Of a stretch of DNA of 64,000 bases, positions 1-7,370 are shown piece by piece (the first letter of the stretch is position 1; every line of letters starts with the position of its first letter). The translations under genes were made by a program, and so were the position numbers. This stretch comes from Pseudomonas sp. GD04019 (GTDB lineage Bacteria; Pseudomonadota; Gammaproteobacteria; Pseudomonadales; Pseudomonadaceae): positions 1 to 64,000 of the forward strand of contig NZ_JAOEEA010000013.1 of the NCBI RefSeq assembly GCF_029837695.1, written 5' to 3'. The notes below the pieces were generated by a model. The model was not told where the DNA came from. It worked only from the letters and a program-made list of their open reading frames with translations, and did no database searches.

Positions 1-690
1 CTGTTTGTCCAGCAGACGCAGTACCACCCGCTCACCATTGGCCGACGGCAGTGTGGATACGCGGATATCGACTTCGCGGCCGCCGACCTTGAGCGAGATA
101 CGGCCGTCCTGCGGCACCCGCTTTTCGGCGATGTCCAGGCGCGCCATGACCTTGACCCGCGAGACCAGCAGCGCGGCCAGCTCGCGGCGTGGCTCGATCA
201 CTTCGCGCAGAATGCCGTCGACGCGAAAGCGTACGACCAGGCGTTTCTCGAAGGTTTCCAGGTGGATGTCAGAAGCACCGGCCTTGATCGCCTCGCTGAG
301 GATGGCGTTGATCAGGCGGATGATCGGCGCGTCGTCTTCCTGCTCCAGCAGGTCACCGGATTCGGGGGTGAGTTCGGCCAGGCTGGCCAGGTCGAGTTCG
401 GCGCCAAGGCCCTCGGCCATCTGCCGCACCTCAGAGGAGTCGCGCTGGTAGGCCAGGGTCAGTTCCTGCTCGAAGGCTTCGGGCTCCAGCCAACGCAGCG
501 GCAGCACACGACCGGCGAAACGCTGGGCCTCCTGCACGGCCGCCAGGCTGGCGCCGCGGCGCACCTGCAGCTGTGCCTGGCCAAAGGGCTCGCGCAACAG
601 CACGCCGTGGCGTTTGGCGAAGGCGAATGGCAGGGAGCGCAAGGCCGGACCTGCCGGAGCCGCTAGTGCGGCGTGGGTATCGGTGGACAT
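1..690 (-). CDS. xcpR: GspE/XcpR type II secretion ATPase, N-terminal part
   Basis: This is the cytoplasmic ATPase that powers the type II secretion pseudopilus, cut by the left edge so that about 230 N-terminal residues are visible. The reading frame starts at the ATG at 690, with AGGAA about 12 bases upstream. It shows the GspE N1E/N2E region, with a stretch around residue 80 reading AYQRDSSEVRQMAEGLG, then the conserved start of the ATPase core: APIIRLINAILSEAIK, ASDIHLE, VRFRVDG, and RLDIAEKRVPQDGRIS. The Walker A and B motifs and the zinc finger lie beyond the window. The two arms gspC/gspD and gspE are divergent, as in the P. aeruginosa xcp locus, but here two other genes separate them. 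A paralogous type II system is possible, but the neighbourhood with metZ and purF favours xcp. Confidence 0.93.
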   Translation of the reverse strand, partial: MSTDTHAALAAPAGPALRSLPFAFAKRHGVLLREPFGQAQLQVRRGASLAAVQEAQRFAGRVLPLRWLEPEAFEQELTLAYQRDSSEVRQMAEGLGAELDLASLAELTPESGDLLEQEDDAPIIRLINAILSEAIKAGASDIHLETFEKRLVVRFRVDGILREVIEPRRELAALLVSRVKVMARLDIAEKRVPQDGRISLKVGGREVDIRVSTLPSANGERVVLRLLDKQ

Positions 691-926
691 GTGCGGGCCC
701 GTTCCTGAAACAGAAGATCCATCTAGCTGTTGTTTTTGTTGTTATGCGGCACGACTGAGGCGCCAAGTTAACGGATTTCCAGGCAAAACTGCAGTGCGGA
801 TTTCGCAGCTTTGTACAAACAGCGACAACACTAGCGGCGAATTGTTATGGCCGCGGGTCGGAATACATCGGGCAGACAAAAAAGAACCCCGGCATTTGCC
901 GGGGTTCTGCTACCGCAAGAAGCTTA
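691..926. other. Intergenic region between gspE and the dioxygenase gene
   Basis: This 236-base gap must hold the promoter for the leftward gspE arm. I see no convincing sigma-70 hexamer pair. Close to gspE it is T-rich on the plus strand (around 733-745). The intrinsic terminator of the upstream dioxygenase gene lies at 875-908, so gspE is probably transcribed from its own promoter between about 700 and 870. Confidence 0.5.
875..908 (-). terminator. Intrinsic terminator of the dioxygenase gene
   Basis: On the minus strand a perfect hairpin with arms AGAACCCCGGCA and TGCCGGGGTTCT is followed directly by a T tract, about 19 bases after the stop codon at 927. It should separate transcription of the dioxygenase gene from gspE downstream. 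Confidence 0.9.
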
Positions 927-3668
927 TTACTTGTCTTCGCTGCGCTGGTGCTTGAAGAACACACCGTTGTCGCCGAAGGACGAGGCGATGAACGGAGAGG
1001 TCAGCTCCATCTCGCCGATCTTCACCGCGCTGTTGCGACGCTGCTGGGCATAAGTGCGGCTGATCGACGGAATGATCGAGGTCTTGATCTCCATCGAAGT
1101 GGCATACACGTCATACAGCTTGGTACCGGCATTGAGCGTCACCAGGTCGCTGCGGAAGTCGTGCGCGGCTGTGGAGAACAGGTTGCGCACTTCCGCTTTC
1201 GGCACGAAGTAGATCTGCGTCGGCGCCTTGACCGCAGTCACGGCCTGGCCGGTCTGGGTGACCTCGGCCATATCGTCGACCCGCAGCTGGGTCGGCTTCA
1301 GCGTCACCGCGGCGAACAGCACCTGTAGGCCGAAGTTGTCGGTGCCTTCCGGCAGGACGATCTGCGACATCTCGTTGGCAAAGAAGTTGTAGTTCTGCCC
1401 TTGGCCGCTCCAGCTGGCCAGTGCCGAGACATTGCGCGAAGGCTTGCCATCGACGAAGGCCTTCCAGGCCATGCCCGGCTGAACACTGCCACCAGACGGA
1501 TCGGCGGCCAGCGACAAACGCAGCAGACCGCTATCCGCTCCCTGGAACAGACCAGTGTAAGGATTGCCGGGCACCGGATTGAACTTGACCTTGGCCATCA
1601 CGCCACGCTGATGCATGCCCTTCTCGTAATCGGCCGGCACCACGTCGCTCTCTTCACGCACCTTCTTCCACAGGGTATTGGCCAGCAGGGCCGAGGTATT
1701 GATGCCCTCCAGCGGCGGCAGCTGACCTTCAGTGTACTGGGTACGCATGGCACCGTTGACCCACAGGTTGTCCTGCTTGGCCTTGGCCGGCCAGGTCTGG
1801 TAGTCGGCCGGAATGTTCAGACCCCAGGGCTTGAAGGCGTTGGCCACGCCCACCAGGCTGCTGTCGAGCTGCGGGTTGTGACGCTTGATCACGTCGACCA
1901 TGGTGGTGTTTTCGACCCAGGCCAGGCCTTCCGCGGTGTAGATCTCCGGGCGGTAGTCCTTGGTGTAGAAGCGGTCGGTCATCAGACGACGCGAGGCGTT
2001 CATGATGAAGATCTGGAAGGCAGTTTCACCGAAGGCGAAGCCGTCCGGGCGCACGGTCTCGGCCAGCATGCCGACCAGGGTGTCGATCTTCTCGATGTCG
2101 TTGCCGTACACGCGCTTGAGGTTGGCCAGGGTGGCCGGGTCCTTCGTCAGGTCCTCGAACTTGGTGATCGGATTGAGGCCGATCTCGCGACGAAACTCGT
2201 TGTAGCGCGGTACGCCACGTTCGCGATCACGCAGCACGTCAATGGTCGCCAGGTCGATGTTGCCGACCAGCGGAATCGACAGATTGCGCAGGAAGTTCGG
2301 GTAGTTGTTGAGGGTCAGCGAACCCGGATTGGTGATGCCGAAGGAGTACCACAGGCGATCCGCGTGCTCGCCGTTGAGTAGGTTCTCGGCGTCGCGATCA
2401 CGAGTATTCTGCAGCTGCACCGAGCGCGCGATGACGTTGGATCCGATGTCATAGACGTCTACCTTGTCACGCATCAGCGGGTGCATACGATAGACCGCGA
2501 CGAACTCCTCGGTCAGCGTGTAGGGCACGCCGTAGTTGTTCGGGTTGGTCGAACCAACGATCCCGCTCAGGGCATGGGAGATGGTCGAGCTGCCGACGTT
2601 GGTCGGATCGACGCCCAGGATGCGCAGGACGAAGGAGTTCGAACCGGCCAGGTCTTCCTGCAGCATGCGCGCTTCGGCCTGGTATTTATCGCGATTCGGG
2701 CCGGAGCCCAGCAGCCCCCACCAGTTGGCGTACATGGCACGCTCGGTGACGGGGTTGGCGATCACCGCCGGGGTCCACTCCACGGTATGGATCTTGGCCA
2801 TCAGCGCGGCGTTGACCAGGCGCGCATGGTCATACAGCCACTGGTCATCCTTGCCCGGATACTTCTGCTTGAGCATGGTGGCGATGGCGTTGTGTTCCTT
2901 GGTGAACAGCTGGTGCAGCATGCTCAGGCCGACCCACCAGTTCTCGTTGAAGCCGGTGATCGGCTTGCCGCTGATGAACTCGGTCGGCAGGGTGCCATCC
3001 GGGTTGATCTTCAGCTTACCGTCGACGAAAGAACGCACCTTGTCGTTGGTTTCCTTGCTGCTGCCGTACAGCTGCGAACCGTCCCACCAGTGGGTGTTGT
3101 GGTTGCGGTAGGTGGCCGGCTTGCCGGCGTCGGCGGCAGTGCGGGTCGGGTCGGCCTGGGTGCGGCGCACGGACATGGTGCCGGAGCCGAGCACGTCACC
3201 GGCCGGCAGCGGAACCTGAATCGGATTGGCTTCGGCGTTGGGGCCGTGCTCCACCCAGTCGTGCACCATGAACTGGATCCAGGAGGCGGCGATGAAGTTG
3301 AGGCTGGGCGCTGGCTTGAACTCGCCTCGGGCCATCAGCAGGTTACTCACTTCCCGCGGGTTGGGGCTGAGCAGGGTGTCGGATTCGGTTTCGCCATGGG
3401 TCACGGCGGGGTTCACGTTGCGGCCGAAGCGGCGGTAGACGGAGCCTTCGGCAGGGTTCGCGAGGATGTTGCAGGTACCGTCCTCGGTACGGGCCACCTG
3501 GCTACGCGCGTCACAGGTGATCTTGGCGTTGGCGGCAGGCAGGTTGTCGACGTCGAACAGGTTTTCCTTGAACAGCACATCGCGCTCCAGCGCGAGTGAG
3601 ATCAGGGCGGCGTAGATGCCCAGAGTGCCGAACTTGACCAAGCTCGGCCATGTGACCCAAACAGACAT
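927..3668 (-). CDS. Alpha-dioxygenase-family haem protein with a C-terminal catalase-like extension
   Basis: The first ~640 residues match the animal haem peroxidase/cyclooxygenase superfamily and most closely plant-type fatty-acid alpha-dioxygenases, which oxygenate fatty acids at C-2. Visible motifs are the distal histidine in FMVHDW (H136), WWDGSQLYGS (194-203), LFTKEHNAI (254-262), the YRMH motif with catalytic tyrosine Y393 and proximal haem histidine H396, and NASRRLMTDRFYT. The spacing Tyr-X-X-His is the one used by cyclooxygenases and alpha-dioxygenases. Residues 11-27 are hydrophobic and could anchor it to a membrane; a clear Sec signal is absent. Plant enzymes are about 640 residues; this has roughly 250 more. 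The extra part (about 660-913) has HQRGVMAKVKF, LLRLS, PGMAWKAFVDG and NYNFF in an order reminiscent of the catalase fold, but no R-X-X-X-Y proximal ligand motif. Start ATG at 3668 has GGGAG eight bases upstream. I have an unverified memory of a similar enzyme being studied in P. alcaligenes. Confidence 0.85.
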   Translation of the reverse strand: MSVWVTWPSLVKFGTLGIYAALISLALERDVLFKENLFDVDNLPAANAKITCDARSQVARTEDGTCNILANPAEGSVYRRFGRNVNPAVTHGETESDTLLSPNPREVSNLLMARGEFKPAPSLNFIAASWIQFMVHDWVEHGPNAEANPIQVPLPAGDVLGSGTMSVRRTQADPTRTAADAGKPATYRNHNTHWWDGSQLYGSSKETNDKVRSFVDGKLKINPDGTLPTEFISGKPITGFNENWWVGLSMLHQLFTKEHNAIATMLKQKYPGKDDQWLYDHARLVNAALMAKIHTVEWTPAVIANPVTERAMYANWWGLLGSGPNRDKYQAEARMLQEDLAGSNSFVLRILGVDPTNVGSSTISHALSGIVGSTNPNNYGVPYTLTEEFVAVYRMHPLMRDKVDVYDIGSNVIARSVQLQNTRDRDAENLLNGEHADRLWYSFGITNPGSLTLNNYPNFLRNLSIPLVGNIDLATIDVLRDRERGVPRYNEFRREIGLNPITKFEDLTKDPATLANLKRVYGNDIEKIDTLVGMLAETVRPDGFAFGETAFQIFIMNASRRLMTDRFYTKDYRPEIYTAEGLAWVENTTMVDVIKRHNPQLDSSLVGVANAFKPWGLNIPADYQTWPAKAKQDNLWVNGAMRTQYTEGQLPPLEGINTSALLANTLWKKVREESDVVPADYEKGMHQRGVMAKVKFNPVPGNPYTGLFQGADSGLLRLSLAADPSGGSVQPGMAWKAFVDGKPSRNVSALASWSGQGQNYNFFANEMSQIVLPEGTDNFGLQVLFAAVTLKPTQLRVDDMAEVTQTGQAVTAVKAPTQIYFVPKAEVRNLFSTAAHDFRSDLVTLNAGTKLYDVYATSMEIKTSIIPSISRTYAQQRRNSAVKIGEMELTSPFIASSFGDNGVFFKHQRSEDK

Positions 3669-3674
3669 GGCGTT

Positions 3675-3734
3675 ATCTCCCGATTCTTCTTGTACTAATA
3701 CGGTTGAATGCCGGTTTACCGGCTGGCGGGAGAT
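3675..3734 (-). promoter_or_regulatory. Nested inverted repeats over the dioxygenase leader and Shine-Dalgarno
   Basis: ATCTCCCG at 3675-3682 is perfectly repeated in inverse as CGGGAGAT at 3727-3734, and inside this pair GCCGGTTTACCGGC (3710-3723) is a second dyad. On the minus strand the inner copy of the outer repeat contains the Shine-Dalgarno GGGAG of the dioxygenase gene, so a transcript that starts upstream could fold and hide its ribosome site. Alternatively the dyads are operators for the adjacent LuxR-type regulator. Confidence 0.45.
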
Positions 3735-3755
3735 TAGGGATTTGCGCGCCCCCCT

Positions 3756-3777
3756 CCCCCCTCCCGCGGGAGGGGGG
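3756..3777. repeat. GC-only perfect palindrome between regulator and dioxygenase genes
   Basis: A 22-base perfect palindrome with arms CCCCCCTCCCG and CGGGAGGGGGG lies 36 bases after the stop of the LuxR-type gene. It would make a strong hairpin without a T tract, so it may attenuate or end transcription from the regulator gene, or pause polymerase. Confidence 0.5.
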
Positions 3778-3813
3778 AGCGGGAATCGGGACTACCGTCG
3801 GTCAGGCAGGTGC

Positions 3814-6447
3814 TCAGGCGCCGCGCTGCTGCATAGCGAGGATGGCTTCGGTGCGACCGGAGAGATTGAGCTTCGAGTAGATGTTCTTCAGGTGCCACTT
3901 GGTGGTGGACAGGGCGATGCCGGTGCTGGCGCTGATTTCCGTGTTGGACAGCCCCTTGAGCAGGCAGGCGAAGATCTCCGCTTCCTTGTCGGTGAGCAGG
4001 CTGACCAGGTCCGGCAGCGCGGTGGCGGGCGCCTGACTCTCGGCCAGGAGGAACTCGGCGTAGGCCTCGCTGTAGGCTTCCGGCACCTGCAGCTGGCCCG
4101 AGCGCAGCAGGCCGAACACCGCCTCGGCGAAGCCGGGCGCCTCGTCGAACACCGAACGGTTGATATTGACGATGCCGAAGCGCGCCACCAGTTCCAGCAG
4201 CGCCTTGATCTGCTGTTCCGGGGTCTGCTGCGGCGCGCTCTGCACCAGCAGGTTGGCCTCTACCACCAAGGCCCGTGCCTTCATCTCGCTCTGCTGCAGA
4301 GACTGCGCCAGCACCTTGAGGATGCGACAGGCGCGCGGCTGGGCGCCACGCATCACCAGCCAGTACACCGCGGCCAGACCGTAACGCTCCCAACATTCGT
4401 CGTAGGGCCTCACCCTCTCCCACTCGCCGGCCGCCAGGCGCTCCTCGATACCCAGGCGCTGGGCCAGGCTATCCAGCGCTGCCAGGCGCCCGTCGAGATA
4501 GGCCTGGCGCATGCTCTCCTGGGCCACCTGGCTGGCGAAGCGTGCGTAGTTGCCCAGCTGCAGGATGCGCGACAGCTGCTCCAGCAGCCGCCCGGCGCGG
4601 CCCTGGGACTGGCGCCGATAGAGCAGGCGCGACAGGGTGATGTGCACGGTGGCGATGGTTTCGGTGGCCGAGGACGAGGTGACCATGGCCATCAGGTCCT
4701 CGCACAGTTGCTGCGCCGCGGCCAGCTGATTCTGCTCGTACAGCGCCACCACCATGGCGGTGGCGCGATTGAGCCAGGCCGGCGAGGAGCGCTCGGTGCG
4801 CTGATAATCCTGGCACACGTCCTTGCGCGCACTGGTGGCGCGCCCGGCATTGCGGTTGCACAGGGCGATGATCAGGTCGGCGTAGCTCTCCAGGAACAGC
4901 TGGCCGGTGCGCGCCAGCAGCGCCTTGGATTCCAGAGCCAGCTGGATCGACTGCTCCAGACGCCCGTGCATCAGGTGGTGGTAGGCCAGGATGGTCAGGG
5001 CCAGGGCACGGATATCCGAGGAGATGCCGGGGGCCAGCAGGTCCGACCAGCGCTCGCCAGGGTCGAACGCCAGGTCGTACTGGAACAGCTCCAGGTTCAG
5101 CGCCAGCAGCTGACGGGTCGGCGCCTCCAGCCCCGGGCGATCGGCGCAGCGCTCCGCCAGTTCGTCCACGCAGTAGCGCGCCTGGTGGAAGCGCCGCGAC
5201 AGGGTCAGCGCGTAGGTCATCGGCACCAGCAGACGCGGCCGCTCGCACAACTCGGCTTCGCTGAGCGGTTCCAGCCACTTCAACACCTCGGCGAAGTGGC
5301 CGCTGCGCACCCATTGCTCGCACGCCTCCTCCAGCAGGCAGTGGAACAGCGCCTGGTCGCCGCTGCGCTGGGCATGCTGCAGGGCCTGCTCCAGATCGCC
5401 ACGGGTATGGAAATGCAGGGCCGCGCGGCGGTGCAGCACCGGCACCTGCTGCGGCTGGTGCATGGCCAGGCGCTTGGCCAGGAAGTCGTGCAGCAGCGCA
5501 TGGTATCGGTAGTGGCCGGGCAACTGGTCCACCGGCAGCAGGAACAGCTCGCGGGCGGCCAATTCCTCCAGCAGCAGCGCCGAGCCGGTGCGATCGAGGA
5601 CCTGGTCGCACAGCTCGCCATCGAAGCGCTCGAAGATCGCGCAGCTGAGCAGGAAGTCATGCATTTGCGGCGACAGGCGCTTGAGCACCACATGACCGAA
5701 GTAGTCGACTATTTCCGGCTGGCTGCCGTTGAAACGCTCCAACGCCACCGTGCCGAAACGGGCGTAGGCCAACAGCGCCACCTTGACCCCGGCCATCCAG
5801 CCCTCGGTCATGGCCATCAGGCTGTCGACATAAGCCGGGCTGAGATCGGGCCCGCCGAGGTGGGCGTTGAGCTGCTGGATTTGCAGCGGCGACAGGCGCA
5901 TGTCGTGCTGGTCGATGCACAGCAGCTTGTTCTCCAGCTTCAGGCGGCTGAGGGAGAAGCCAGGATGATTGCGCCCGGACAGCACCACCCGGGTACCGCC
6001 CGCCAGGCGCTCGAGCATGGCCGAAAGCACTTCTAGGATGGTCGGCTGGCTGATGAACTGGAAATCGTCGAGGACGAGATAGAGTTCACCGTCGACGCGG
6101 TTCAACGCATCGGCCAGGTATTCGCCCACCACCTCGGGCGCCTGGTACATCTCGGCGGCGAAGGGGTTGAACCAGGAGACGTCGAAGTCTTCGACCAGGG
6201 CGCGGATGCCCTCGGCCAGGTGGCGGAAGAAACGCACCGGCTCGTTGTCACGCGCCTGCAGCGGGTAATGCACCACACTGCGCCCGGGCCTGCCCGCCTG
6301 CCAGTGGGCCAGCAGCGTGGACTTGCCGGAGCCGGCGGGAGCCAGCAGCACGGTCAGGGGAAATTGCGCGCAGTGATTGAGCAGCTCGAGCAGCTCAGCA
6401 CGGGCGAACCCCACAGGAACCGGGGCAGGCGGTTTGCGATCTTCCAT
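3814..6447 (-). CDS. MalT-type LuxR-family transcriptional regulator (STAND ATPase)
   Basis: An 877-residue regulator built like MalT of E. coli: an N-terminal NTPase with Walker A APAGSGKST at residues 36-44 and a Walker B-like LYLVLDDF near 125, a long helical TPR-like sensor region, and a C-terminal LuxR helix-turn-helix in the last ~65 residues (LTDKEAEIFACLLKGLSNTEI then STTKWHLKNIYSKL). MalT-type proteins bind ATP and a small inducer, oligomerise and activate promoters through repeated short boxes. The inducer here is unknown. It lies between the gspE and gspCD arms and just upstream of the dioxygenase gene in the same orientation, so these are its most likely targets. I recall, unverified, that xcp clusters of P. 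alcaligenes carry extra open reading frames in this position, one MalT-like. Confidence 0.88.
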   Translation of the reverse strand: MEDRKPPAPVPVGFARAELLELLNHCAQFPLTVLLAPAGSGKSTLLAHWQAGRPGRSVVHYPLQARDNEPVRFFRHLAEGIRALVEDFDVSWFNPFAAEMYQAPEVVGEYLADALNRVDGELYLVLDDFQFISQPTILEVLSAMLERLAGGTRVVLSGRNHPGFSLSRLKLENKLLCIDQHDMRLSPLQIQQLNAHLGGPDLSPAYVDSLMAMTEGWMAGVKVALLAYARFGTVALERFNGSQPEIVDYFGHVVLKRLSPQMHDFLLSCAIFERFDGELCDQVLDRTGSALLLEELAARELFLLPVDQLPGHYRYHALLHDFLAKRLAMHQPQQVPVLHRRAALHFHTRGDLEQALQHAQRSGDQALFHCLLEEACEQWVRSGHFAEVLKWLEPLSEAELCERPRLLVPMTYALTLSRRFHQARYCVDELAERCADRPGLEAPTRQLLALNLELFQYDLAFDPGERWSDLLAPGISSDIRALALTILAYHHLMHGRLEQSIQLALESKALLARTGQLFLESYADLIIALCNRNAGRATSARKDVCQDYQRTERSSPAWLNRATAMVVALYEQNQLAAAQQLCEDLMAMVTSSSATETIATVHITLSRLLYRRQSQGRAGRLLEQLSRILQLGNYARFASQVAQESMRQAYLDGRLAALDSLAQRLGIEERLAAGEWERVRPYDECWERYGLAAVYWLVMRGAQPRACRILKVLAQSLQQSEMKARALVVEANLLVQSAPQQTPEQQIKALLELVARFGIVNINRSVFDEAPGFAEAVFGLLRSGQLQVPEAYSEAYAEFLLAESQAPATALPDLVSLLTDKEAEIFACLLKGLSNTEISASTGIALSTTKWHLKNIYSKLNLSGRTEAILAMQQRGA

Positions 6448-6720
6448 TGCAGTGATCCGTCAGGCTTATTTTTATTGTTGAACGGGAAGCACGTGGGAGC
6501 CGATGATAGCGGCTCGTTTCCAGGAAGTTTCGAAACATTTCACGCTTCTGGCCGCCACTCGACATGCGGCAACAGTGCGCAAACACGCAGATAGATCAAG
6601 CAGGTGCGCCATGGACAGGATACTTGCGGTATGGTTGACGGCGCCCGCAGAGTACGGGCCCAACCGATGCGAGCCGAACAGAGCCCGCACGAATAAGAAG
6701 AACAACGGGGGATTCATGCT
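6448..6720. promoter_or_regulatory. Divergent promoter region between the LuxR-type gene and gspC
   Basis: This 273-base gap must hold the promoters for the leftward regulator and the rightward gspCD arm. It is locally A/T-richer near 6463-6480. I see no hexamer pair I would defend. A short TTGACGGCGC at about 6635 and GATACT near 6621 are weak candidates for elements of the gspC promoter. Confidence 0.4.
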
Positions 6721-7365
6721 TTGAGCGCTACCCGCATCCGCCTTCCCGCCTGGCTGCAACGCCATGGCGTGACCGGCCTCTGCCTGCTCGTGGTGCTGCT
6801 CATGACATTGGGCCTGACCAAGCAGAGCGTCGACCTGCTGCGCCTATTGCGCAGCGAAGCGCCGAGCGTGCCGGCCGCCGCCACGGCCGCGCAGCCGCAG
6901 CAGGTGTCCCTGCAACAGCTGCAGAACCTGTTCGGCACCCCGGCCCGCCCCGCCGGTGATCAGAACGCGCCGCCCACCAAGCAGCAGATGACCCTGGTGG
7001 CCAGCTTCGTCAATCCGGACGCCCAGCGCTCCACGGCCATCATCCAGGTCGCCGGCGACAAGCCCAAGCGCATCGGCGTCGGCCAGGAGATCAACTCCAG
7101 CACCACCCTGCAGGCCGTACACAAGGACCATATCGTGCTCGACCGTGGCGGCCGCGAGGAGAGCCTGCACTTCCCGGCCCTGCGTTCGCCCACGCTGACA
7201 CCTTACTCCGCCGATCCCTATTCACCGCAGGAACCCACTGCCCAGCAACTGGAACAGCTGCAGGACGAAGACGTCCAGGCTTTGCAACAGCGCATCCAGG
7301 ACCTTCAACAACGCATGGAAGGCGACGGCGACATGTCCGCGCCCGAAACACCGGAAGCCGAATAA
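6721..7365 (+). CDS. xcpP: GspC/XcpP type II secretion inner-membrane protein
   Basis: This 214-residue protein is the inner-membrane component that links the inner platform to the secretin. It has a short cytoplasmic N-terminus, one transmembrane helix at about 16-34 (LCLLVVLLMTLGL), a periplasmic homology region with LQNLFG near 62 and TLVASFVNPD near 93, and a C-terminal coiled coil (about 170-200, rich in Gln and Leu) in place of a PDZ domain, as in P. aeruginosa XcpP. The frame is open only after a TAA at about 6694, and the only usual start is TTG at 6721 preceded by GGGG about nine bases upstream. A two-codon ATG-CTT-TGA at 6716-6724 overlaps this start. It is followed after five bases by gspD. 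Confidence 0.9.
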   Translation: MSATRIRLPAWLQRHGVTGLCLLVVLLMTLGLTKQSVDLLRLLRSEAPSVPAAATAAQPQQVSLQQLQNLFGTPARPAGDQNAPPTKQQMTLVASFVNPDAQRSTAIIQVAGDKPKRIGVGQEINSSTTLQAVHKDHIVLDRGGREESLHFPALRSPTLTPYSADPYSPQEPTAQQLEQLQDEDVQALQQRIQDLQQRMEGDGDMSAPETPEAE

Positions 7366-7370
7366 AGCCC

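Noticed and set aside
2481-3599. Long open frame (372 codons) on the plus strand opposite the dioxygenase gene
   Set aside because: It is antisense to a gene with a strong family match, rich in His, Gly and Val from GC-rich third-position bias, and shows no known motif.
3616-6036. Very long open frame (806 codons) on the plus strand opposite the LuxR-type gene
   Set aside because: Repetitive Gln/Leu/His/Arg composition, no motif, and the whole of it lies antisense to a clear MalT-type regulator. GC-rich genomes often have such antisense frames.
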